In this document: piece by piece, positions 1 through 13,000 of the stretch
Layout: every line of letters starts with the position of its first letter
How positions within the stretch are numbered: position 1 is the stretch's first letter
Assembly (NCBI GenBank): GCA_964036045.1
Contig: OZ038384.1
Coordinates: forward strand, 57,075,355 to 57,139,354
Source: Eutreptiella sp. 'Long Island Sound 2002'
Lineage: Eukaryota; Euglenozoa; Euglenophyceae; Eutreptiales; Eutreptiaceae
Direction: 5' to 3'
Length of the DNA stretch: 64,000 nucleotides
Notes under the pieces: model-generated
Database searches by the model: none
The model's input: the letters and a program-made list of their open reading frames with translations, nothing else
Told to the model about the DNA's origin: nothing
Program-made: the position numbers and the translations under genes

Positions 1-2018
1 CAAAGCCCGGCAATACCTCATGCATGTACCAAAGCCCCGCCATACCTCATGCATGTACCGAAGTCCCGCCATCCCTCATGCATGTACCAAAGCCCCGCCA
101 TCCCTCATGCATGTACCAAAGCCCCGCCATCCCTCATGCATATACGAAAGCCCCGCCATACCTCATGCATCTACCGAAGCCCCGCCATACCTCATGCATG
201 TACCAAAGCCCCGCCATACCTCATGCATGTACCGAAGCCCCGCCATACCTCATCCATGTACCAAAGTCCGGCAGTCCTCATGCATGAACCAATGCCTCGC
301 GATACCTCATGCATGTACCAAAGCCCCGCCTTCCCTCATTCATGTACCAAAGTCCCGCAAAGTCTCATGCATGTACCAAAGTCCCGCCATACCTCATGCA
401 TCTACCAAGGCCCCGCCATACCTCATGCATGTACCGAAGCCCCTCCATACCTCATGCATGTACCAAGGCCCCGCCTTCCCTCATGCATGTACCACAGCCC
501 CGCCATCCCTCATGCATGTACCAATGCCCCGCCATACCTCATGCAGGTACAAAAGCCCCGCCATACCTCATGCATGTACCAAAGCCCCGTCATACCTCAT
601 GCATGTAGCGAAGCCCCGCCATACCTCATGCATGTACCGAAGCCCCGCTACACCTCATGCATGTACCAAAGCCCCGCCATACCTCATGCATGTACCGAAG
701 CCCCGCGATACCTCATGCATGTACCGAAGCCCCGCCATACCTCATGCATGTACCGAAGCCCCGCCATAAGTCATGCATGTACCAAAGCCCCGCCATACCT
801 CATGCATGTAACGGAGCTCCGCCATAAGTCAAGCATGTACCAAAGCCCCGCCATCCCTCATGCATGTACCAAAGCCCCGCCATACCACATGCATGTACCA
901 AAGCCCCGCCATACCTCATGCATGTACCAAGGCCCCGCCATACCTCATGCATGTACCAAAGCCCCGCCATACCTCATGCATGTACCGAAGCCCCGCTAAA
1001 CCTCATGCATGTACCGAAGCCCCGCCATACCTCATGCATGTACCGAAGCCCCGCCGTACCTCATACATGTACCGAAGCCCCGCCATACCTCATGCATGTA
1101 CCGAAGCCCCGCCATAAGTCATGCATGTACCAAAGCCCCGCCATACCTCATGCATGTAACGGAGCTCCGCCATAAGTCAAGCATGTACCAAAGCCCCGCC
1201 ATACCTCATGCATGTACCGAAGCCCCGCGATACCTCATGCATGTACCAATGCCCCGCCATACCTCATGCACTTACCAAGGCCCCGCCCCTCCTCGTGCAT
1301 GTACCAAAGCCCCGCCATACCTCATGCATGTACCAAAGCCAGGCCATACCTCATGCATGTACCAAAGCCCCGCCATCCCGCATGCATGTACCAAGGCCCG
1401 GCCATACCTCATGCATGTACCAAAGCCCCGCCATACCTCATGCATGTACCAAAGCCCCGCCATTTCTCATGTATGTAGCAAAGCCCGGCCATCCCTCATT
1501 CATGTACCAAAGCCCCGCCATCCCTCATGCATGTACCGAAGCCCCGCCATACGTCATGCATGTACCAAGGCCCCGCCATACCTCATGCATGTACCAAAGC
1601 CCGCCATACCTCATGCATGTACCAAAGCCCCGCCATACCTCATGCATGTACCGAAGCCCCGCCCTAAGTCATTCATGTACCGAAGCCCCGCCCTACCTCA
1701 TGCATGTACCAAAGCCCCGCTATACCTCATGCATGTATCAAGGCGCCGCCATCCCTCATGCAAGTACCAAAGCCCCGCCATACCCCATGCATGTACCAAG
1801 GCCCCGCCATACCTCATGCATGTACCAAAGCCCCGTGATACCTCATGCATGTACCAAAGCCCCGCCATACCCCATGCATGTACCAAAGCCTCGCCATACC
1901 TCATGCATGTACCGAAGGCCCGCCATATCTCATGCATGTACCGAAGCCCCGCCATAAGTCATGCATGTACCGAAGCCCCGCCATACCTCATCCATGTACC
2001 GAAGCGCCGCCATAAGTC

Positions 2019-5000
2019 ATGCATGTACCAAAGCCCCGTCATACCTCATGCATGTACCAAAGCCCCGCCATCCCTCATGCATGTACCAAAGCCCCGCCAT
2101 CCCTCATGCATGTACCGAAGCCCCGACATCCCTCATGCATGTACCAAAGCCCCGCCATCCCTCATTCATGTACCAAAGCCCCGCCATACCTCATGCATGC
2201 ACCAAAGCCCCGCCATACCCCATGCATGTACCAAAGCCCCGCCATACCGCATGCATGTACCGAAGCCGTGCCATACCTCATCCATGTACCAAAGCCCCGC
2301 CAGTCCTCATGCATGAACCAATGCCTCGCGATACCTGATGCATGTACCAAAGCCCCGCCTTCCCTCATGCATGTACCAAAGTCCCGCAAAATCTCATGCA
2401 TGTACCAAAGCCCCGCCATACCTCATGCATCTACCAAGGCCCCGCCATACCTCATGCATGTACCGAAGCCCCGCTACACCTCATGCATGTACCGAAGCCC
2501 CGCCATACCTCATGCATGTACCGAAGCCCCGCCATACCTCATGCATGTACCAAAGCCCCGCCTTCCCTCATGCATGTACCAAAGCCCCGCCATCCCTCAT
2601 GCATGTACCCATGCCCCGCCATACCTCATGCATGTACCGAAGCCCCGCCATACCTCATGCATGCACCGAAGCCCCGCCATACCTCATGCATGTACCAAAG
2701 CCCCGCCATACCTCATGCATGTACCAAGGCCCAGCCATACCTCATGCATGTACCAAAGCCCCGCCATACCTCATGCATGTACCAAAGCCCCGCCATCCCT
2801 CATGCATGTACCAAGGCCCCGCCATACCTCATGCATGTACCAATACCCGGCCAAACCTCATGCATGTACCGAAGCCCCGCCATACCTCATTCATGCACCC
2901 AGGCCCCGCCACACCTCATGCTTGTACCAAGGCCCCGCCATCCCTCATACATGTACCAAAGCCCCGCCATCCCTCATGCATGTACCAAAGCCCCGCCATA
3001 CCTCATGCATTTACCAAAGGCCCCCCATAAGTCATGCATGTACCGAAGCACCGCCATACCTCATGCATGTACCGAAGCCCCGCCAGACCTCATTCATGTA
3101 CCGCAGCCCCGCCATACCTCATGCATGTACCGAAGCCCGGCCAGACCCCATTCATGTACCGAAGCCCCGCCATCCCTCATGCATGTACCAAGGCCCCGCC
3201 ATCCCTCATGCATGTACCAAAGCCCCGCCATACCCCATGCATGTATCAAGGCCCCGCCATACCTCATGCATGTACCGAAGCCCCGCCATACCTCATGCAT
3301 GTACCGAAGCCCCGCCATACCTCGTGCATGTACCGAAGCCCCGCCATCCCTCATGCATGTACCAAAGCCCCGCCATACCTCATGCATGTACCAAGGCCCC
3401 GCCATCCCCCATGCATGTACCAAAGCCCCGCCATACCCCATGCATGTACCAAGGCCCCGCCATACCTCATGCATGTACCGAAGCCCCGCCAGACCTCATT
3501 CATGTACCGAAGCCCCGTCATACCTCATGCATGTACCGAAGCCTCGCCAGACCTCATTCATGTACCGAAGCCCCGCCATACCTCATGCATGTACCGCAGC
3601 CCCGCCAGACCGCATTCATGTACCGAAGCCCCGCCATAAGTCATGCATGTACCGAAGCTCCGCCATACCTCATGCATGTACAAAGGCCCCGCCTTACCCC
3701 ATGCATGTACCAGGGCCCCGCCATACCTCATGCATGTACCGAATCCCCGCCATACCTCATGCATGTACCGAAGCCCCGCCATACCTCATGCATGTACCGA
3801 AGCCCCGCCATACCTCATGCATGTACCGAAGCCCCGCCATACCTCATGCATGTACCAAAGCCCCGCCATTCCTCATGCGTGTACCAAAGCCCCGCCATCC
3901 CTCATGCATGTACCAAAGCCCCGCCACACCTCATGCGTGTACCAAGGCCGCGCCATATCCCATGCATGTACCAAGGCCCCGCCATACCTCATGCATGTAC
4001 CGAAGCCCCGCCATACCTCATGCATGTACCGAAGCCCCGCCATACCTCATGCATGTACCGAAGCCCCGCCATAAGTCATGCATGTACCGAAGTACCGCCA
4101 TACCTCATGCATGTACCGAAGCCCCGCCAGACCTCATTCATGTACCGAAGCCCCGCCATACCTCATGCATGTACCGAAGCCCCGCCAGACCTCATTCATG
4201 TACCGAAGCCCCGCCATCCCTCATGCATGTACCAAGGCCCGGCCATACCTCATGCATGTACCGAAGCCCCGCCATACCCCATGCATGTACCAAGGCCCCG
4301 CCATACCTCATGCATGTACCGAAGCCCCGCCAGACCTCATTCATGTACCGAAGCCCCGCCATACCTCATGCATGTACCGAAGCCTCGCCAGACCTCATTC
4401 ATGTACCGAAGCCCCGCCATACCTCATGCATGTACCGCAGCCCCGCCAGACTGCATTCATGTACCGAAGCCCCGCCATAAGTCATGCATGTACCGAAGCT
4501 CCGCCATACCTCATGCATGTACAAAGGCCCCGCCTTACCCCATGCATGTACCAGGGCCCCGCCATACCTCATGCATGTACCGAAGCCCCGCCATACCTCA
4601 TGCATGTACCGAATCCCCGCCATACCTCATGCATGTACCGAAGCCCCGCCATACCTCATGCATGTACCGAAGCCCCGCCATACCTCATGCATGTACCAAA
4701 GCCCCGCCATTCCTCATGCGTGTACCAAAGCCCCGCCATCCCTCATGCATGTACCAAAGCCCCGCCATACCTCATGCATGTACCAAGGCCGCGCCATACC
4801 TCATGCACGTACCAAAGCCCCGCCATAACCCATGCATGTACCAAGGCCCCGCCATACCTCATGCATGTACCGAAGCCCCGCCATACCTCATGCATGTACC
4901 GAAGCCCCGCCATACCTCATGCATGTACCGAAGCCCCGCCATACCTCATTCATGTACCGAAGCCCCGCCATCCCTCATGCATGTACCAAGGCCCGGCCAT

Positions 5001-6323
5001 ACCTCATGCATGTACCGAAGCCCCGCCATAAGTCATGCATGTACCGAAGCACCGCCATACCTCATGCATGTACCGAAGCCCCGCCAGACCTCATTCATGT
5101 ACCAAAGCCCCGCCATACCTCATGCATGTACCAGGGCCCCGCCATACCTCATGCATGTACCGAAGCCCCGCCATACCTCATGCGTGTACCAAAGCCCCGC
5201 CATACCTCATGCATGTACCGAAGCCCCGCCAGACCTCGGTCATGTACCGAAGCCCCGCCATACCTCATGCATGTACCGAAGCCCCGCCAGACCTCATTCA
5301 TGTACCGAAGCCCCGCCATCCCTCATGCATGTACCGAGGCCCGGCCATACCTCATGCATGAACCGAAGCCCTTCCATACCTCATGCATGCACCAAATCCC
5401 CGCCATACCTCATGCATGTACCAAAAGCCCGCCAGTCCTCATGCATGAACCAATGCCTCGCGATACCTCATGCATGTACCAAAGCCCCGCCTTCCCTAAT
5501 GCATGTACCAAAGCCCCGCCATACGTCATGCATGTACCAAAGCCCCGCCATACCTCATGCATGTACCAAAGCCCGGCCATCCCTCATGCATGAACCAAAG
5601 CCCCGGCATCCCTCATGCATGAACCAATGCCCCGCCATACCTCATGCATGTACCAAATTCCCGCCATACCTCATGCATGTACCAAAGCCCCGCCATACGT
5701 CATGCATGTACCGAAGCCCCGCCATACCTCATGCATGTACCGAAGCCCCGCCATACCTCATGCATGTACCAAACGCCCGCCAGTCCTCATGCATGAACCA
5801 ATGCCTCGCGATACCTCATGCATGTAGCAACGCCCCGCCTTCCCTCATGCATGTACCAAAGCCCCGCCATATCTCATGCAGTACCGAAGCCTCGCCATAC
5901 CTCATGCATGTACCAAGGCCCCGCCTTCCCTCATGCATGTACCACAGCCCCGCCATCCCTCATGCATGTACCAATGCCCCGCCATACCTCATGCATGTAC
6001 CAAAGCCCCGCCATACCTCATGCATGTACCAACGCCCCGCCATACCTCATGCGTGTACCGAAGCCCGGCCATACCTCATGCATGTACCAAAGCCCCGCCA
6101 TACCTCATGCATGTACCAAGGCCCCGCCATCCCTCATGCATGTACCAATGCCCCGCCATACCTCATGCATGTACCAAAGCCCCGCCATACCTCATGCATG
6201 TACCAAAGCCCCGCCATACCTCATGCATGTACCGAAGCCCCGCCATACCTCATGCATGTATTGAAGCCCCGCCATACCTCATGCATGTACCGAAGCCCCG
6301 CCAAAAGTCATGCATGTACATAA
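2019..6323 (+). other. Longest forward open frame; satellite by-product, not called as a gene
   Basis: A 1,434-codon frame with a 29-residue period (three monomers, 87 bp) and repeats such as MHVPKPRHTSC and SPAIPHACTKAPP. Comparable frames lie at 41,861-46,039 (1,392 codons) and 52,540-56,730 (1,396 codons), and all three frames are open over much of the forward array. The start codons are simply ATGs of the CATGCATG core. Stops come from variant monomers (CCATAAGTC, CATGTAGC, CCTGATGC). Indels of one and two bases shift the frames and frame ends differ between duplicate copies, so nothing suggests constraint. No signal peptide, domain, splice site or promoter is visible. Confidence 0.85.
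3421..5150 (+). repeat. 841-bp (29-monomer) tandem higher-order repeat
   Basis: Two consecutive copies start near 3,421 and 4,262. The markers GAAGCCCCGCCAGACC (3,480 and 4,321) and the downstream run with TTACCCC then ACCAGGG (about 3,690-3,720 and 4,531-4,560) are each 841 bp apart, exactly 29 monomers. In block II the corresponding spacing is 870 bp because one monomer ending ATAACCCATGC near 20,230-20,260 is retained there and missing near 3,950 here. Past about 4,940 the second copy gains three further monomers and the alignment slips. Confidence 0.75.
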
Positions 6324-7102
6324 GCACCGCCATACCTCATGCATGTACCGAAGCCCCGCCAGACCTCATTCATGTACCGAAGCCCCGCCATACCTCATGC
6401 ATGTACCGAAGCCCCGCCATACCTCATGCACGTACCGAAGCCCCGCCATACCTCATGCATGTACCAAAGGCCCGCCAGTCCTCATGCATGAACCAATGCC
6501 TCGCGATACCTCATGCATGTACCAAAGCCCCGCCTTCCCTAATGCATGTACCAAAGCCCCGCCATATCTCATGCAGTACCGAAGCCCCGCCATACCTCAT
6601 GCATGTACCAAGGCCCCGCCTTCCCTCATGCATGTACCACAGCCCCGCCATCCCTCATGCATGTACCAATGCCCCGCCATACCTCATGCATGTACCAAAG
6701 CCCCGCCATACCTCATGCATGTACCAAGGCCCCGCCATACCTCATGCGTGTACCGAAGCCCCGCCATACCTCATGCATGTACCAAAGCCCCGCCATACCT
6801 CATGCATGTACCAAGGCCCCGCCATACCTCATGCATGTACCAATGCCCCGCCATACCTCATGCATGTACCAAAGCCCCGCCATAAGTCATGGATGTACCA
6901 AAGCCCCGCCATACCTCATGCATGTACCGAAGCCCCGCCATACCTCATGCATGTACCGAATCCCCGCCATACCTCATGCATGTACCGAAGCCCCGCCATA
7001 AGTCATGGATGTACCGAAGCCCCGCCATACCTCATGCATGTACCAAAGCCCCGCCATACCTCATGCATGTACCAAAGCCCTGCCATACCTCATGCATGTA
7101 CC
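4358..7102 (+). repeat. 2.9-kb duplication, first copy
   Basis: This segment is repeated at 7,256-10,029. Spacing is 2,898 bp on the left and 2,927 bp on the right. Those values equal 100 and 101 monomers minus 2, and the 2 missing bases are explained by two 28-bp monomers (core reduced to GCAGTACC, near 5,878 and 6,575). The extra monomer in the second copy lies near 8,160-8,200, where a plain GAAG-ATACCT monomer was gained. Block II has only one equivalent copy (about 20,646-23,390). Confidence 0.82.
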
Positions 7103-7255
7103 AATGCCCCGCCATAAGTCATGCATGTACCGAAGCACCGCCATACCTCATGCATGTACCGAAGCCCCGCCAGACCTCATTCATGTACCAAAGCCCCGCC
7201 ATACCTCATGCATGTACCAGGGCCCCGCCATACCTCATGCATGTACCGAAGCCCC
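7103..7255 (+). repeat. Displaced segment between the two 2.9-kb copies
   Basis: These roughly 150 bp sit between the 2.9-kb copies and match about 5,022-5,169 at a spacing of 2,086 bp (72 monomers minus the same 2 missing bases). The diagnostic ACCAGGGCC monomer occurs at about 5,131 and 7,217. The duplication is therefore not a clean tandem copy: the end of copy one is joined to a piece from the middle of the unit, which is joined to the start of copy two. Confidence 0.65.
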
Positions 7256-10029
7256 GCCATACCTCATGCATGTACCGAAGCCTCGCCAGACCTCATTCAT
7301 GTACCGAAGCCCCGCCATACCTCATGCATGTACCGCAGCCCCGCCAGACTGCATTCATCTACCGAAGCCCCGCCATAAGTCATGCATGTACCGAAGCTCC
7401 GCCATACCTCATGCATGTACAAAGGCCCCGCCTTACCCCATGCATGTACCAGGGCCCCGCCATACCTCATGCATGTACCGAAGCCCCGCCATACCTCATG
7501 CATGTACCGAATCCCCGCCATACCTCATGCATGTACCGAAGCCCCGCCATACCTCATGCATGTACCGAAGCCCCGCCATACCTCATGCATGTACCAAAGC
7601 CCCGCCATTCCTCATGCGTGTACCAAAGCCCCGCCATCCCTCATGCATGTACCAAAGCCCCGCCATACCTCATGCATGTACCAAGGCCGCGCCATACCTC
7701 ATGCACGTACCAAAGCCCCGCCATAACCCATGCATGTACCAAGGCCCCGCCATACCTCATGCATCTACCGAAGCCCCGCCATACCTCATGCATGTACCGA
7801 AGCCCCGCCATACCTCATGCATGTACCGAAGCCCCGCCATACCTCATTCATGTACCGAAGCCCCGCCATCCCTCATGCATGTACCAAGGCCCGGCCATAC
7901 CTCATGCATGTACCGAAGCCCCGCCATAAGTCATGCATGTACCGAAGCACCGCCATACCTCATGCATGTACCGAAGCCCCGCCAGACCTCATTCATGTAC
8001 CAAAGCCCCGCCATACCTCATGCATGTACCAGGGCCCCGCCATACCTCATGCATGTACCGAAGCCCCGCCATACCTCATGCGTGTATGAAAGCCCCGCCA
8101 TACCTCATGCATGTACCGAAGCCCCGCCAGACCTCGGTCATGTACCGAAGCCCCGCCATACCTCATGCATGTACCGAAGCCCCGCCATACCTCATGCATG
8201 TACCGAAGCCCCGCCAGACCTCATTCATGTACCGAAGCCCCGCCATCCCTCATGCATGTACCGAGGCCCGGCCATACCTCATGCATGAACCGAAGCCCTT
8301 CCATACCTCATGCATGCACCAAATCCCCGCCATACCTCATGCATGTACCAAAGGCCCGCCAGTCCTCATGCATGAACCAATGCCTCGCGATACCTCATGC
8401 ATGTACCAAAGCCCCGCCTTCCCTAATGCATGTACCAAAGCCCCGCCATACGTCATGCATGTACCAAAGCCCCGCCATACCTCATGCATGTACCAAAGCC
8501 CGGCCATCCCTCATGCATGAACCAAAGCCCCGGCATCCCTCATGCATGAACCAATGCCCCGCCATACCTCATGCATGTACCAAATTCCCGCCATACCTCA
8601 TGCATGTACCAAAGCCCCGCCATACGTCATGCATGTACCGAAGCCCCGCCATACCTCATGCATGTACCGAAGCCCCGCCATACCTCATGCATGTACCAAA
8701 CGCCCGCCAGTCCTCATGCATGAACCAATGCCTCGCGATACCTCATGCATGTAGCAACGCCCCGCCTTCCCTCATGCATGTACCAAAGCCCCGCCATATC
8801 TCATGCAGTACCGAAGCCTCGCCATACCTCATGCATGTACCAAGGCCCCGCCTTCCCTCATGCATGTACCACAGCCCCGCCATCCCTCATGCATGTACCA
8901 ATGCCCCGCCATACCTCATGCATGTACCAAAGCCCCGCCATACCTCATGCATGTACCAACGCCCCGCCATACCTCATGCGTGTACCGAAGCCCGGCCATA
9001 CCTCATGCATGTACCAAAGCCCCGCCATACCTCATGCATGTACCAAGGCCCCGCCATCCCTCATGCATGTACCAATGCCCCGCCATACCTCATGCATGTA
9101 CCAAAGCCCCGCCATAAGTCATGGATGTACCAAAGCCCCGCCATACCTCATGCATGTACCGAAGACCCGCCATACCTCATGCATGTTTTGAAGCCCCGCC
9201 ATACCTCATGCATGTACCGAAGCCCCGCCAAAAGTCATGCATGTACCGAAGCACCGCCATACCTCATGCATGTACCGAAGCCCCGCCAGACCTCATTCAT
9301 GTACCGAAGCCCCGCCATACCTCATGCATGTACCGAAGCCCCGCCATACCTCATGCACGTACCGAAGCCCCGCCATACCTCATGCATGTACCAAAGGCCC
9401 GCCAGTCCTCATGCATGAACCAATGCCTCGCGATACCTCATGCATGTACCAAAGCCCCGCCTTCCCTAATGCATGTACCAAAGCCCCGCCATATCTCATG
9501 CAGTACCGAAGCCCCGCCATACCTCATGCATGTACCAAGGCCCCGCCTTCCCTCATGCATGTACCACAGCCCCGCCATCCCTCATGCATGTACCAATGCC
9601 CCGCCATACCTCATGCATGTACCAAAGCCCCGCCATACCTCATGCATGTACCAAGGCCCCGCCATACCTCATGCGTGTACCGAAGCCCCGCCATACCTCA
9701 TGCATGTACCAAAGCCCCGCCATACCTCATGCATGTACCAAGGCCCCGCCATACCTCATGCATGTACCAATGCCCCGCCATACCTCATGCATGTACCAAA
9801 GCCCCGCCATACCTCATGCATGTACCAAAGCCCCGCCATACCTCATGCATGTACCGAAGCCCCGCCATACCTCATGCATGTACCGAATCCCCGCCATACC
9901 TCATGCATGTACCGAAGCCCCGCCATAAGTCATGGATGTACCGAAGCCCCGCCATACCTCATGCATGTACCAAAGCCCCGCCATACCTCATGCATGTACC
10001 AAAGCCCTGCCATACCTCATGCATGTACC
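7256..10029 (+). repeat. 2.9-kb duplication, second copy
   Basis: This is a near-identical repeat of 4,358-7,102. Private changes include a CATGTTTTGAAG core at 9,183-9,194 where the first copy has CATGTATTGAAG (6,256-6,267), and the added monomer near 8,160-8,200. Just after 10,000 the two copies diverge (ACCAAGG here against ACCAATG in copy one), which marks the right boundary. Confidence 0.8.
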
Positions 10030-13000
10030 AAGGCCCCGCCATCCCTCATGCATGTACCAAGGCCCCGCCTTCCCTCATGCATTTACCAAGGCCCCGCCTT
10101 CCCTCATGCATGTACCACAGCCCCGCCATCCCTCATGCATGTACCAATGCCCCGCCATACCTCATGCATGCACCAAAGCCCCGCCATACCTCATGCACGT
10201 ACCAACGCCCCGCCATACCTCATGCGTGTACCGAAGCCCCGCCATACCTCATGCATGTACCAAAGCCCCGCCATACCTCATGCATGTACCAAGGCCCCGC
10301 CATACCTCATGCATGTACCAATGCCCCAACATACCTCATGCATGTACCAAAGCCCCGCCATAAGTCATGGATGTACCAAAGCCCCGCCATACCTCATGCA
10401 TGTACCGAGGCCCCGCCATACCTCATGCATGTACCGAAGCCCCGCCATACCTCATGCATGTACCGAAGCCCCGCCATAAGTCATGGATGTACCGAAGCCC
10501 CGCCATACCTCATGCATGTACCGAAGCCCCGCCATACCTCATGCATGTACCAAAGCCCTGCCATACCTCATGCATGTACCAATGCCCCGCCTTCCCTCAT
10601 GCATGTACCAAGGCCCCGCCTTCCCTCATGCATGTACCAAAGCCCCGCCATACCTCATGCATGTACCGAAGCCCCGCCATACCTCATGCATGTACCAAGG
10701 CCCCGCCATACCTCATGCATGTACAAAAGCCCCGCCATATCTCATGCATGTACCGAAGCCCCGCCATACCTCATGCATGTACCAAGGCCCCGCCTTCCCT
10801 CATGCATGTACCAATGCCCCGCCATACCTCATGCATGTACCAAAGCCCCGCCATACCTCATGCATGTACCAAAGCCCCGCCTCACCTCATGCATGTACCG
10901 AAGCCCCGCCAGACTTCGTGCATGTACCAAGGCCCCGCAATACCTCATGCATGTACCAAAGCCCCGCCATACCTCATTCATTTACCAGGGCCCCGCCATA
11001 CCTCACGCATGAACCGAAGCTCCGCCATAAGTCATGCATGTACCGAAGCCCCGCCATACCTCATGCATGTACCAAAGCCCCGCCATACCTCATGCATGTA
11101 CCAAAGCCACGCCATATCTCATGCATGTACCAAAGCCCCGCCATACCTCATGCATGTACCGAAGCCCCGCCATACCTCATGCATGTACCAATGCCCCGCC
11201 TTCCCTCATGCATGTACCAAAGCCCCGCCATCCCTCATGCATGTACCAATGCCCCGCCATACCTCATGCATGTACCAAAGCCCCGCCATACCTCATGCAT
11301 GTACCGAAGCCCTTCCATACCTCATGCATGTACCAAATCCCCGCCACACCTCATGCATGTACCAAAGGCCCGCCAGTCCTCATGCATGAACCAATGCCTC
11401 GCGATACCTCATGCATGTATCAAAGCCCCGCCTTCCCTAATGCATGTACCAAAGCCCCGCCATACGTCATGCATGTACCGAAGCCCCGCCATACCTCATG
11501 CATGTACCAAAGGCCCGCCAGTCCTCATGCATGAACCAAAGCCCCGCCATCCCTCATGCATGAACCAATGCCCCGCCATACCTCATGCATGTACCAAAGA
11601 CCCGCCATACCTCATGCATGTACCAAAGCCCCGCCATATCTCATGCATGTACCGAAGCCGGCCATACCTCATGCATGTACCACAGCCCCGCCATCCCGCA
11701 TGCATGTACCAATGCCCCGCCATACCTCATGCATGTACCAAAGCCCCGCCATACCTCATGCATGTACCAACGCCCCGCCATACCTCATGCGTGTACCGAA
11801 GCCCCGCCATACCTCATGCATGTACCAAAGCCCCGCCATACCTCATGCATGTACCAAGGCCCCGCCATACGTCATGCATGTACTGAAGCCCCGCCATACC
11901 TCAGGCATGTACCAATGCCCCGCCATACCTCATGCCTGTAACAAAGCCCCGCCATACCTCATGCATATACCAAAGCCCCGCCATACCTCATGCATCTACC
12001 GAAGCCCCGCCATACCTCATGCATCTACCAAAGCCCCGCCATAGGTCATGCATGTACCAAAGCCGCGCCATACCTCATGCGTGTACCAAAGCCCCGCCAT
12101 ACCTCATGCATCTACCAAAGCCCCGCCATACCTCATGCATGTACCAAAGCCCCGCCATATCTCATGCATGTACCGAAGACCCGCCATAGCTCAAGCATGT
12201 ACCAAAGCCCCGCCACACCTCATGCATGTACCAAAGCCCCGCCATACCTCATGCATGTACCACAGCCCCGCCATACCTCATGCATGTACCAAGGCCCCGC
12301 CATCCCTCATTCATGTACCAAAGCCCCGCCATACCTCATGCATGTACCAAAGCCCCGCCATACCTCATACATGTACCGAAGACCCGCCATAGCTCATGCA
12401 TGTACCAAAGCCCCGCCACACCTCATGCATGTACCAAAGCCCCGCCATACCTCATGCATGTACCAAGGCCCCGCCATCCCTCATGCATGTACCGAAGCCG
12501 GGCCATACCTCATGCATGTACCAAAGCCCCGCCATACCTCATGCATGCACCGAAGCCCCGCCATACCTCATGCATGTACCAAAGCCCCGGTATTCCTCAT
12601 GCATGTACCAAAGCCGCGCCATCCCTCATGCATGTACCAAGCCCCCGCCATCCCTCATGCATGTACCAAAGCCCCGCCATGCCCCATGCATGTACCAAGG
12701 CGCGATACCTCATGCATGTACCGAAGCCCCGCCATACCTCATGCACGTACCGAAGCCCCGCCATAAGTCATGCATGTACCCCAGCACCGCCATACCTCAT
12801 GCATGTACCAAAGCCCCGCCATAAGTCAGGGATGTACCGAAGCACCGCCATACCTCATGCATGTGCCAAGGCTCCGCCATCACTCATGCATGTACCAATG
12901 CCCCGCCATACCTCATGCATGTACCAAAGCCCCGCCATACGTCAGGGATGTAAACCGAAGCCCCGCCGTACCTCATGCATGTACCGAAGCCCCGCCATAC

